The translations under genes were made by a program, and so were the position numbers. A stretch of 43,932 nucleotides of DNA, taken from Ministeria vibrans ATCC 50519 (lineage: Eukaryota > Opisthokonta > Filasterea). The notes under the pieces are model-generated. The model saw only the letters and a list, made by a program, of their open reading frames with translations. It was not told the origin of the DNA and searched no databases. Location of the stretch: the NCBI GenBank assembly GCA_943704425.1, contig CALSCP010002225.1, forward strand, positions 1 to 43,932, read 5' to 3'. Below, piece by piece: positions 8,127-18,854 of the stretch (positions are counted from its first letter, which is position 1; each line of letters opens with the position of its first letter).

Positions 8127-9371
8127 ATGTCCTTTCGAGAACTGGTGGAGGGTGACCGGTTTGATGAAGCAGAAGGAGTTGAATGCGACGCAAATGAGGA
8201 TGTTTCCTGGCTACTGGAGCGGGCGGTGCAGCAGACGACGGCCGTGGCACAGCGAGAGAGTCTGTTGCGATTGAGTGCGCAACGCGCTGCGCTCCTTTCG
8301 ACAGGCCAAAGCAGGTGCCAATCGATGCTATATTGCCTGGCGCTCATGGATGACGCCTACGACACGTCGGACGCCACCGACGAGTCACTTGCGGGGCTTG
8401 TGACCACACTCGGTGGCGACAGGACACTCCGGGACTTTCTCGATCGCCACTTTGACACCCTTCTGCAACAGTTGAGGCCCTTCCTCGCCTGCAACGACAA
8501 TTCACACGCCCAGTCGTGGCACACTCATCTGTGGGTTGTGCCTGCTTTCAAGGGCGTCGTGACGCGTCTTCCACGGCCCCATTTGCACGAACGAGTCGTT
8601 TGGATTTTGCCGGGGCTCATGCGACTGCTACAGGACTATCGTGAAGCGAACAAGCGCGATGGCATTGCCATTTGCGATCATGTGGTTCAACACGTGGACG
8701 CTGCCGAGTTGCGCTGGAATGGACATGCCGAGGTTCTCTTGCAGTCGCTCGAAAATCAGGTGTACGTCCACGATGCACAGGTGTTACACGCTCTCGCCGG
8801 ACCACTTGTCGACCTGCTGGCGTCGCTGGAGCCCTGGCGATTGCACGCCAAAATTACTCGTACCTCTGTTGCTGAAGGCGGCGGTACTACGACTAGCACG
8901 GTTTTACCGAGTGCCGTGTACGTGGTGGAAACACGACGCGAGGCGGACAGCAAAGGCGATGGGCACAAGAGCGACGCGACCATGCGCAAAGTCATGCAGA
9001 GCATCGCCATGAATCTCAAGCGTGACCAAGCCACACGCACCGCCTATGTACACCTACTTTCGTCCATGGTCACACTTCTGGGTGCCGACACCATCCGTCA
9101 TCTGCGCGTCCTCTTGCCCCTCCTGTGCACACTCCTCGTTGACACGCGCACTCCCGATATTGTCGACTTGCTGCGTCTTGTCACCGCCGTCTGCTGGCCT
9201 CGCATTCCCGCACACACCGGTCAACTTATGGCCGCTCTCACGGCTGCCACCAGTGCGCCCTACACACCCGTCTCTGCCGACTTTGCCAAGGCCATTGAGC
9301 TCTTCAAGGACCACTTGCGAGACATTGGGTGTCGTCTCGAAGATTTTGTACACAAACCCCCTTGTAAATAA
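8127..9371 (+). CDS. TTI2: TTI2-like subunit of the TELO2-TTI1-TTI2 (TTT) complex
   Basis: One uninterrupted exon of 414 residues, unusual in this intron-rich region. The protein is all-helical and HEAT-like. Blocks such as WVVPAFKGVVTRLPRPHLHE, the proline-leucine helix WILPGLMRLLQDY, then the turn KRDGIAICDHVVQHV and a following 'L..L...L' repeat, match the order in TTI2 (FK...W, VLP.LL.LLDD, K..G...L.HI). TTI2 works with TEL2 and TTI1 as an HSP90-linked assembly factor for PIKK kinases (ATM, ATR, mTOR). Similarity is moderate, and another HEAT-repeat protein is possible. The start is the first ATG, placed six bases after the T31 tract. Confidence 0.6.
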   Translation: MSFRELVEGDRFDEAEGVECDANEDVSWLLERAVQQTTAVAQRESLLRLSAQRAALLSTGQSRCQSMLYCLALMDDAYDTSDATDESLAGLVTTLGGDRTLRDFLDRHFDTLLQQLRPFLACNDNSHAQSWHTHLWVVPAFKGVVTRLPRPHLHERVVWILPGLMRLLQDYREANKRDGIAICDHVVQHVDAAELRWNGHAEVLLQSLENQVYVHDAQVLHALAGPLVDLLASLEPWRLHAKITRTSVAEGGGTTTSTVLPSAVYVVETRREADSKGDGHKSDATMRKVMQSIAMNLKRDQATRTAYVHLLSSMVTLLGADTIRHLRVLLPLLCTLLVDTRTPDIVDLLRLVTAVCWPRIPAHTGQLMAALTAATSAPYTPVSADFAKAIELFKDHLRDIGCRLEDFVHKPPCK

Positions 9372-9514
9372 TAATAATAATGTAATAATATGAATAATAG
9401 TGGTTGTATAATAATATTGATAATAATATACACAATCAATGTGGATCAAACAAGGAGTTAGGAGGACTCTTTTATTACAAGCTTTAAACTTACTCTTATT
9501 TGACTTCTCCTTCA

Positions 9515-12500
9515 ATGGCTGATCCATTCAGCTTTGCTCGAAGCAGCGCGCAGCACCAGTCCGTCTATCGCGGCACCAAAGACTCCGTGGCGGCAAGTTC
9601 GGCCGGTGACTTTGATCATGGAGTACGCAGCACCCACGCCACGCCTCGCTGCCACTCTCATCTCACCCTGTGCGTTGTTGCTTTGTGTTTTGCCTTCCGC
9701 AGCCCGAAATGTCGGAAAGCATCCGGACGCGGAGGGACCGCATCTTTACTGACACCATCTCCTGCCCCGTCAAATTCGCAAAACAAACGGGTATGGGCTC
9801 GCCACATTGCCTCATTCGCTGCGGCACACTCACCCATTCCATGTATTGTGTCACTCAGCCAAGAAACGCGACGATCGCTGGGCCGTCGTCTGTGAGGATT
9901 TCCGTATCCGCATTTTCGTATGACTCGTTTTTTTTTCTTTTTTTTTTGCCTAACTTTAACTTTGATGACCGCTTCGTTTGCCCTTGTTTGTGCGTGTAGG
10001 CCAGCAAGAAGGACGCTCCACGAAAGCCCCTGCACCGCTTCCACGCATCCGACTTTTACATTCGCGAGTAGGAGAGGAGAGAGAGAGAGAGAGAGGAGAG
10101 ACTCTCGGGACCTAAAGAGGGTGTTTTGTTGCAGTCCCGTTTCGCGCGAGATTTGTCTCTTTGACCTGGTCCAGAGCAAGATTTACATCATGCAGCTTGA
10201 AGCGATTGCCTTTAATGACTTTTGCATTGCGCTGAGGCGTTGTCGGTAACGTAGAGCGAGAGAAGCAAAGGCATTGCAACATGGATTGTATTCATACTAC
10301 TATCATGATTGTGCGTTGTAGCGAGAACGGATCGATTCCACAGGCGCACTCTCTATGCGACGAGCGCGTGCACAAGGTGGGCTGGGTCTACTTGTGTGCC
10401 GGCAAAGGGTTTGATCCAGCCTACGTCTTTGTCATGGTCGTCAACATGCACTTGATCATGTGCCAATCGTCAGTGGTAAGACAAATGTTTTTGCAATCAC
10501 CCCTTCTCTCTCTATTACTTTTTGTTTCTCCCTCAACCCTCCTTACTCTGTTGCTTTGTTTCTCCCTCACCCCTCCGCCCTCTATTTACCTTTTGTTTCC
10601 CTCACCCCTCCTATCTTTCTCGCTCGATTTTGCGGCACAGTTTGACGCAAACCAGACGGCGTGGCGTGCACTGATGATCGCTGAGTGTGGCTTTGAGCAG
10701 ACCAACACGGGATTTATCATCTGCGATCGTGACTCCGTCTACACCTTTATCTGCTCCGATTCGGAGATCCCCGAGTGGCGCGAGGCCCTCTTTGAGTCGA
10801 TCCGCCTCAGTGCCGCTCGTGTCATCTCTACGTGGGGCTCATGGAACAACGAAAAGGCCTACCTCTCGCTCAACATCAGCGATGGCATTTCCATCCGTCA
10901 AAACCGAATTGATGTAAATCCTATTCATTGCATGTACACAACCGTATAGATATCTTCTCTGTTGCGTTTGTAGGGCACTGAAGTGTGGCACCACGACTTT
11001 TTGACACTTCCACCGGCGGAAACGATGCGATTGACAGCCCTGCAGATTGAAAAAGTCGAAGCGGGCGGCGCAAGCAAACGCCCCATCATCTACTACATCA
11101 TCAAGGTGGGTACCACCAGCACCCGTGTCTCCCGCTTGTTCATCACTCCTTCTCTCGCTCCCTTATTCTCTTCTTTTCCTCCTATGTTCTGTGTATCTGC
11201 CCTACGTCACCGATTGTTTTCGCTGCCATCTCTCCTCACACTCTTACGCATACATGCAGATTACCATGCTTAATTATGCAAAGCTGTTGTGGGACCATGC
11301 CGTACAGCTGCTGCGCTCGCTCAAGGACGAGCCGTGGTTCCTGGCCAACCCGGAAGAGCGCGACATTAATCAACAGCTGAGCCGCTCGGACCGCAACTTT
11401 GTCGTCGCGTGGAAGGACGCCGTGCCCCTCGATTTCTGGCTGGCCTTTCGCACGCAGTCGGGCGCTGTTGACTACACTCACATTCAGAATACGTGGGACT
11501 TTTGCTACATGGACGGTCGTGAGTACCTCAGCATTGTCGATTTGGTACGATCCTGTTTATCGTCTGAACTTGCACACTCGTCGTACTTAACACAAAAAAT
11601 TCGCATAATTATAGGTGGATGAGCACAGCGTGATCCCCATTGAAAAGTACCGCGAATGCCTGCGGTGCCCTCGGCCCTCGGCGACATCTATGGCACGCAA
11701 CCAACAGGATCTGTCCGACACACAGCGCAAGATCCGCGCAGGCACATATGGCTATGCGGGCGCACTTTTGTCGACATCCGGCAAGCGCGACTACAATGAG
11801 ATGGGCGAGCTCAGGGTGCCACGCATGCCCCCTCCACCCTCCAGTGTGTACGTATATATATGTGTGTGTGTGTGTGAGTATATATATAATTATATATATA
11901 TATTGTGTGTGTGGGTGTCTTTGTGGTGTGTGTATCTGTGCCAGAGGCAGTGTGGTGGTCCTTACGGTGGTTTGTATTCATTCTCGTCCTTTAGTGCGTC
12001 GAGTGAGACCGCAAAGTCTTTGCCCGACCCTGTGGCCTTGTCACGCGCCCTTGCCAATGCCATGGTCACCAACAACGACTACGGCAATCTCCCCGATAAC
12101 GACGACGACGACGGTATTGTCGAGATGCGCAGTCGTGAGCGACTGCGCGTTGCCGCCGCCCGTGAGGTATGAAATCCCCTCGCCCGTTTCCCAAACAACC
12201 ACTAATCTCCCTCCCAATAACCCAGTCTGGGGCGATTGACCGCACGAGTATGGCGCCGGGCAAATTCTTGTTGCGCTCTGGTGACTTTCTCGAGGGAGGA
12301 AGCGTGGAGCTTAGCGAGGACTATCTGGAGTTTGACGAAGGTGGCGTGACCACCAACTACGACAACCAGCCCGAGACAAGCAACTACAGCAACAATGCCG
12401 CCGGCGGATTCCGCCACGACTACGGCAACATGGGTCCGTCCGACGACGACTACCTGGAGATGGACGTGGGCGGCGCCGAGTCGCAGTCGCTTAAGGCCAT

Positions 12501-13462
12501 GCCTTTGGGCTTGCCCCCGCAGCCCGGGAGCCACACGATGCAGCGGCAGCAAGAGTCAGGCATTTATGCAGCACCGTCTGCGATGGCGCCCGAAAACGAC
12601 GACGAGGACATGAATGTTGCGACGGGGATCATCGCGGGCGCACCCGCCTACCTCTTTTTGCAGTACCAGCAGCGTCAGCGCAGCGAACAGCGCGGCCTCT
12701 ACAGCACTATGCACTACCGCGAGCGACAGGAACGCTCTAAAATCTACGCGGCTGCCAATGTGTATGCGGCGACCGCGGCGGCTGGGGGCGGTGTGCGCGG
12801 GTCGTCCGCACTGGATCTGCTGCGGACGTCGGCTCAGGCAACGTCCGAGGGCAAGGTGCGCGACGCCGATATGCAGGCGGTGTACGACCTGCTCGCGTCG
12901 ATGGACACGACGCTGCGCGACTCAGAGAATCGCGACTACGACCCACTGCCGCTCAGTCGCGAGTCGGCCGTGAATGATCCCGACTACGACCCCATCGCAT
13001 CGTCTGCACGGTCGTCGCGCGTCGGCGGCGAGGGAGCCGACGGCGCCAGCGTCATTTACCAGGCGCGCTCGTCGGCCACGTACGACGACACCGAAGACGT
13101 GCCTTCCATCTATGGCGAGCTCAACTACGAGCCGTACGAGTCATCCATCTATGACGCACCCGGCCAGGTTGCCGCCGATCCCATTCCCGTCGACGATGCT
13201 CATTACGGAGGTACATTATTATATTATAATAATTATTATTTTATTGCGTGCTGGAGGAGAAAGCGATAGAGATATTATATTGACCCTTTTCCATTGTGTA
13301 GTTCCCGCGTACGAACGGTACAAACTACAAAGCAGCGACGACAAGTTTTCGACGTACCGCAGTCTCAAGCGACCCGCTCCCAAGGCCAAGGATGCCGGAT
13401 CGATTCGCGACTTCTTCTCTGCGCGCGTGTCGGGCTCGCTCGAGATGGGTGGAAGTTCGTAG
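9515..13462 (+). CDS. Multi-PH-like, tyrosine-rich docking protein
   Basis: Thirteen exons, all phase-consistent: 9515-9622, 9703-9790, 9859-9917, 10000-10067, 10135-10245, 10322-10475, 10641-10913, 10974-11105, 11260-11544, 11615-11847, 11995-12166, 12226-13210 and 13302-13462; 942 residues. Residues about 45-145 look like a PH fold (CPVKFAKQ, RWAVVCEDFRIRIF, then KIYIMQLEAIAFNDFCIALR). A second PH-like unit covers about 150-270 (VGWVYLCAGKG ... VYTFICSDSEIPEWREALFE) and a third PH/PTB-like unit about 270-400. The tail (500-942) is disordered and acidic, with over 20 tyrosines in SH2-ligand contexts: YDNQ, YSNN and YGNM (Grb2-type YxN), YLEM (YxxM), YAAP and YDAP (YxxP), and YDDTEDVP. The layout resembles DOK/IRS/CAS adaptors acting below tyrosine kinases. 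I cannot assign it to a named family. Confidence 0.72.
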
Positions 13463-13808
13463 AAGAGGAGGGTGAAAAAAAAAAAAAAGTAATCGTGTGC
13501 GAGTGACTGTGGTAAACGTGTGTGGCTCGAGAGTAGAATGAAAGCTAAGAAAGAAAGAAACAAAAAAAGGTGTTTGTTGCATTATATTGAATCTGTGATG
13601 TTGCACACAATCGCATCAGACGATGAGGGTTCTTTCGCAGAGACGAAAAGACTTTCCCGCAAACGTCGTCACAAAAAAGAAGAAAGTGGGGAAGAAAGTG
13701 TGAAACGGAGAGTCATAATAATAATAATTTATAGTTTTTGTGTCGTGGTTTGTGTTGTTGACTTTTGTTGTCGCGCATGTTGCAAAACGTGATAAACAGA
13801 CGGATTGT
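13463..13808. other. Shared 3' region of two convergent genes
   Basis: Contains an A14 run (13476-13489), AT triplets near 13717-13730 and a weak hairpin around 13637-13660. No coding exon. This is where a SECIS element of the YHS gene would be sought on the minus strand; I see no clear one. Confidence 0.4.
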
Positions 13809-14489
13809 TTAGACGTTGATGTCCACTGGGCCCACTGTTGCGTTCGCCGAGCCGTACCACGCCGTCCAGTTGTCGTTAGCAACAGTGATGTAGTGTGACT
13901 CGCGTTCCTTCCACATTGCCTAATGAATGATTGGTTGTGAGCGATGATTAATTGTAAGTGTGTGAGTTCATGTTGAGGGGGTGATTTCAATTTTCTCGTT
14001 CTCTCTTGTGAGTCTTGCTGTAACATACTGCAATCTTTTCGTCGTAGTTCATGTAGAGTGTTCCATTCACAAGCGCTGTACATACGCAGTCAGTTGAAGA
14101 AGAAAAAAAGAACAATCATAAGCAGTCAGTTGAAAGGTCAACACAAACAAACACAGTATCGTACTCCACGCCTTATGCACTGGCTCCAGGCCGCCCTCGA
14201 CGGCGACCGCCCAAGATCAGTATCCACCGTACTTGGGGACAAAGGCAAGGGGGGCAGCAGCAAACTGGTCTCGGTTGGCGGCGGAGGCAAAGTGATAGTG
14301 CATCTGGCGCCATGTCGCGTTGAACGCAGACACGCCCAGCACAGCCGCATCGGCCGCCTTCAGCGAGCGGAACGCAACCACATCAACCCCGTTGAGTGCC
14401 AGTCCACCTGGCGTCTGTGGCGGCATTGGAGGGGCTGGAGGGGCCGCACACGACAGCGCAACAAGTGCCAAGACAACTCCAAGGATCAT
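13809..14489 (-). CDS. Secreted YHS-domain protein with in-frame TGA at the conserved cysteine
   Basis: Exons 14165-14489, 14029-14075 and 13809-13919 give 160 codons. A signal peptide (MILGVVLALVALSCA) precedes a YHS domain: GVDVVAFRSL, AVLGVSAF, HYHFASAANRDQF, FVPKYGGY, then WAVAVEGGLEPVHKAW, LVNGTLYMNYDEKI and ITVANDNW. In YHS proteins 'YGG[YF]' is followed by an invariant Cys. Here codon 91 (14217-14219) is TGA, and the frame continues through conserved sequence for 69 more codons to a TAA. The codon could encode selenocysteine, be read through, mark a pseudogene, or be a base error for TGC/TGT. A 33-base intron that would remove it (GTGGAT...GAG) lacks a good donor and would delete conserved residues. 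YHS proteins of this type are secreted or periplasmic and are often suspected of binding metal. Confidence 0.72.
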
Positions 14490-14627
14490 AAAATAAATAA
14501 AATATAATAATTGATATTATTTTGATTGAATGAATAATTGAATAGTGAATGACGAATGTTGAAACGTGAAAAATTATTGTACAATATGTACGAAATCTGT
14601 ACACAACAAAATTAACACGAAAAATTA

Positions 14628-16168
14628 TCAGTGTCTCTTCTCTGCGACTTCTCCTTGTAGCGCCTCTTCGTGAAAGAGCGAGTGTGCCTCAGCACAAAAG
14701 AGAGGCAGTCTTTCGTGACACACTGGACACTCAAAGACGTCCGTGCCTTCTACATCGTCTTCTTCTTCCTCCTCCCCTCTTTCGTCTTCCTCTGATCCCT
14801 CGTCATAGCTTTCACCTTGGTCTTCACCGTCAAAAGACTCCGTCTTCTTTGTCGTGGCAAAAAACGCAGTGATGTCACTGCGTGTGCTCATCACTTGGTC
14901 AAAATTGCAGACGGCCACATTCAAAAGAGTAATGTGAAAGGGCTCGCGCACAATCAGCTGTCGCAAGAGACGCACCGACATGGAGTAGAGCAGCGCCGCA
15001 CCAGTCTCGCCTCCGGTAACGACTGTGCGCGGGAGAGGGCTCGACTTAGAGGTGCGTCGCGAGTGGTAGTGGGCCGTTGAGCCCTTGGCAACGTGCTCGA
15101 GGGGACGCGCGTGGCGCAGCGACAAGCGGAGGGTGCGCGGAATACGCTCACGATGACGATGGTACTCGACACTAATGCGTTGCCACAGGTGCTGTGTGAG
15201 CTGGGCCAATCGCGCCTCTGCGTTTTTGTAATTGAAGCACTGTCGAAAGCTATCCTCCACCGAGAGCTGCTTTGGCGGCGCTGCGGGCGTCACTTCTTCT
15301 GTGTCCACGCCACGTGCAAGCTCAAACAACCGATCGCCCACCACCACACCAAACTTTTCAACAAGACACGCACGCGACAGTGACAAGAGTTCTTCACGCG
15401 TTTCCACTTGCAATTCGTCACGTAATCGACGCGCCGTTGAATGCCCCACTCCAATAATGTCACGAGCACGGAGGTCAGCAAGAACCAATTCGGTCGCGGA
15501 CGGCACCACCGCCGTCTGGTCATTGGGTTTGTGGCGACCACTCACGAGTTTGGCCATGAGTTTGTTCCAAGCGACACCGCCACACGTTTGCATGCCCGTG
15601 CGCTCCTCAATTTCCTCTCGAATCTCCTTTGCCAGCTGCGCACCCACCCGCAGTCTATCCACACAATCGCACGACGGTCCAATTGTACACGCACTACGGG
15701 CGCTGCCCACAACGTGCGCCTGCCATTCGAGTGGAGACGAAGAAGCTGCAGTCAGCCTTTGACGCACTAAATCACTCACGTCGAGAAAGAACTCCTCGAG
15801 ACCCAGACGCTCAACGCGAGAGGCCCATCGACTGACAATTTCAAAGATAGCTTCGCTTGCAGCACGGTAGGGCGTGAGGTCCTCGCCGCAGATGAGACGA
15901 AGGTGCGGACAGATCTTCAGTGCCTCCGCTACTTTGGTCATTTTTCGCACGCCCAGATCGCGAGCGACGTAGTTCGACGTGACCAGTAAGTACTTTTGAT
16001 ACACTCCAAACGGTACGGTACGTAGTGAGTCGTCGGCAACCATGTGGACCTGTGTAGAAGACACATTATGATCGGGTGTTTGTTTTTGTTTGTTTGTTGT
16101 GTGTTCGCTACTTGCGCGTAGAAGCAATTCACGTCGATATGGATGATCACACGTGTATGATCATCCAT
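14628..16168 (-). CDS. POLI: DNA polymerase iota-like Y-family translesion polymerase with C-terminal zinc finger
   Basis: Exons 16112-16168 and 14628-16049 give 492 residues. Y-family landmarks: HIDVNCFYAQ (metal-binding Asp12), then PFGVYQKYLLVTSNYVARDL, CPHLRLICGEDLTPYR and ERLGLEEFFLDVS. The combination 'GVQQKYLVVT.NYEAR..GV' with 'NGEDLTRYR' is specific to Pol iota. The usual catalytic pair Asp-Glu is Glu104-Glu105 here. Little-finger sequence lies at about 310-400. An acidic linker follows, and the C-terminus carries ECPVCHERLPLFCAEAHSLF plus His, a C2-H2 ubiquitin-binding (UBZ4-like) finger. Animal Pol iota has UBM helices instead. Pol iota inserts opposite damaged bases in the nucleus. 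Confidence 0.82.
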
Positions 16169-16447
16169 CCTCCAAAGAGCAACAAAGAAGAAATATGATC
16201 ATTCATTCATATTTCATGAGATCAAACGTCAAACGACTGGGTCTCTTTTTTCACTTGACTTGATATCCTTTGCCTTGAGTGCCTCGTCGTTGACAAGCGG
16301 CTGCGACATTTGTGCGGTAGTTTTTTCTTTTCACACTTTATTGTTTTTTTTCTTTCTTTTTTGTATCATTACTGTTTATGTGTGTCATTGTGAACATTAT
16401 GTGAGACAAACTGAAAATGAAAGTTACGATGCGAATGACTTTTATTC

Positions 16448-18562
16448 TCACCAGTCGGTCGGATGAAAGTGTTTCAAGAAAAGGCCGTACGCATAAACAT
16501 GGTCACGCTCACCCACAAACACCGGGTCAAGCACACGTGCGGCGCCGTCAATGTCGTCGATGGGCGGGGTGAACTTCATCTCGGCAGCAACTTCTGTGCC
16601 ATGCTCCTGCGTGATCCAACCTGTGTCGACGCTGTTCATGAAGATCCGTTGAGATGCAAAGTCCGCAGCGCACGTGCGCGTGATCATCTAGATGCGTGTG
16701 TGTGTGTGTGTGATCAATATAAAAATTGTATGCGTTGCGTACGTTTAGAGCGGCCTTTGCCGAATTTGTGTGAACATGCGTGGAATTTTTAAAGGCCCTG
16801 TTGAACTTGCCCTCCATGGCACTAACATTGATGACATAGGCGGCGGCAGGGGGGCGGTCGGGGTGGAGCTGGTGGGCAAGGAGCGGCTGTAGCTGCTGAG
16901 TGAGGTAGAGGGGTGCCATGTAGTTGACCATGGTGACCTCAGCAATCTCACCCAGCTCGACATCCTTGAGACGCAGATCCCAGGTGGTGCGTGGACGCAG
17001 GTCAAGCTGCTGGCCGTCAATGTCAACGTGGTGCGCCGGGAAGTGCGCCGGATCGACGTTGAAGTCGTCTTTAATGACGGGTACTTGGGTGAGAATGGTG
17101 CTCGGGGGCAGGGGCTGCTGTTGCTGCGACTGGGCTATTTGTTGCGTCGCGTGCGTGGTTGCCTGTGCGACAGCGGTGGCGGCGGTGCGTGCGGCATCCT
17201 GGGGCAGGGAAACAACGCCTGGGAGGAAGGCGAGAGAAGGAAAGGCGTCGTTGGAAGGAAGGGTGGCGGCAAAGCCAGCGTCGACGGGAAGCGCGTGGAC
17301 AACGTTAGCGACGCCGGGTGGAAGGGGTGTTGCCTCACCGCGCAAAAGATGCTCGTAAAAGAGGGGGGGGCGGTGGAGGGTCTGTGCTGCATTGTGGATG
17401 AGAATGTCAAGACGTTTGAACTGGCTTGCAACGTTGGTCGCCAGTGAGTGGACCATGGCCAACGAGCGAAAGTCCACGCCAATGACATGTAATCGGTCGC
17501 TAAATGACGCAAAGTCACTCTCTTCGGCATAGCGGCGGGCTGCATCATTGGGAAAGCGGGTGGTCACCAATACTATAGAAAAAAAAATGACATGGGTTAG
17601 AGGACAATGTTCGTATTTACCTAATAATAAAAATACTGTGTGTGCGCTTATTTTCGTACCGGTGGCTCCTTCGCGCAGAAGCTTGAGCGCCGTCTGAAAG
17701 CCAATTTTGACGCGGGCACCGGTGACGAGAGCAACCTTGCCTGGCATGGGGGTCGTCTGGTTGCGCTTTTCGAAGTTGAGCTTGGAACAGGCGGGACACA
17801 GTTGGAAGTAGAAGGCGTCGATTAGAGTAAACATGGCGTTGCATGCGTAGCATTTTTGTTCAAGATGGTAGTGACTCTCCTTTGTGGTGGTCGGGTCGTG
17901 GTTGGCGGCAGACGAGGACGCGCTGCTGCCTGGTGCGTCGTCGCTCGCTGAGACACACAAGGGCGCCTGAACGATGATGGGTGGTCTCAGTGCTGGCTGT
18001 AGTACAGGTGGGGGAGGTGGTGGTGCTGTTGTGGTTGTGGTCGTGGTGGCGGTGGTCAAAGTGGTGGATGGCTTGGTCTTTTCGGCCGTCATGGATGACT
18101 GGGTGGCCACATCGGCGAGCTCGTCATGGTCGTCGTCAGTGGCCATCAGGACACCAAATTGACGCTTCCTGTACATGGCACGGCGTCTCATGTTAATGCC
18201 CGTCTCCTTCTTGGTTTGCTCATCGCGACGCATCTTTTCGGTGCGCATCGCTTTGCGCTGTGCCTTCTTGTCGCCCTTGTCGAGGCGCAGGAAGCGAAAG
18301 GCGGCTGCGCGTAGGCGCTTAACACGAGCACTGTCATTGAACATCGCCTGGGCACACTGGTCGGCGTCCTCGGCCAGCGATTCCAGCACGCGAATGGCAG
18401 CTTCGACCTAACGACGAGAGGATTGCACAGGGGACTTGAGAGGTCAGACGCATTTCATCATCGACTGAGCGCTTACCGTTGCATCGCCATCGACAGCGGG
18501 CTCTGGGCTGCCTCCTGGTGTGGCCTCTATAGACTCCTGCTGTGACGGCTGTTCCGAGCTAT

Positions 18563-18619
<57 letters not shown>

Positions 18620-18703
18620 TGTGAGAGGAAGAGAGAGAGACTGTGTGTGTGTCTATTACATGTCAAAATTTGAATCCGTCGGCGAATCGCTGGGAGACGC
18701 CAT
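16448..18703 (-). CDS. Short-chain dehydrogenase/reductase with N-terminal zinc-ribbon motif
   Basis: Exons 18660-18703, 18477-18558, 17660-18407, 16743-17572 and 16448-16687 give 647 residues. The N-terminal 230 residues are low complexity (charged helix, then Ser/Thr and a poly-Pro run). A four-cysteine motif follows (KCYACNAMF ... QLCPACSKLNF), directly joined to the Rossmann start GKVALVTGARVKIGFQ. Later come VLVTTRFPNDAARRY, LDILIHNAAQT, NVSAMEGKFNR, HTNSAKAALNMITRT (active-site region, Lys present, catalytic Tyr replaced as in this subfamily) and MNSVDTGWITQE. The same Cys4 plus SDR arrangement is known in bacteria, plants and protists with no settled substrate. A (GA)n tract sits in the first intron. 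Confidence 0.78.
18571..18617. repeat. (GA)n microsatellite in an SDR intron
   Basis: Simple GA run on the plus strand; on the sense (minus) strand it is the polypyrimidine tract before the second exon's acceptor at 18559. Confidence 0.8.
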
Positions 18704-18854
18704 CGTGTGATGGTGAAGGTGGGTAAGGCCTAGGGCGCGAGGGAGATGAGTGTTGTACTAGGGGTCAGTTGGAATCGAGATTAGGCAATTTGAAGTGAAT
18801 GATAATAATTAGTTTCTGATTTTTGTTGATCATTCATTTTCTTTCTGTCTTCTG

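Noticed and set aside
13628-13685. Hairpin-like stretch with GTGACG on the minus strand as a SECIS element
   Set aside because: Pairing around the needed TGA/GA quartet is weak and the best hairpin does not place it correctly, so I do not call it a SECIS.
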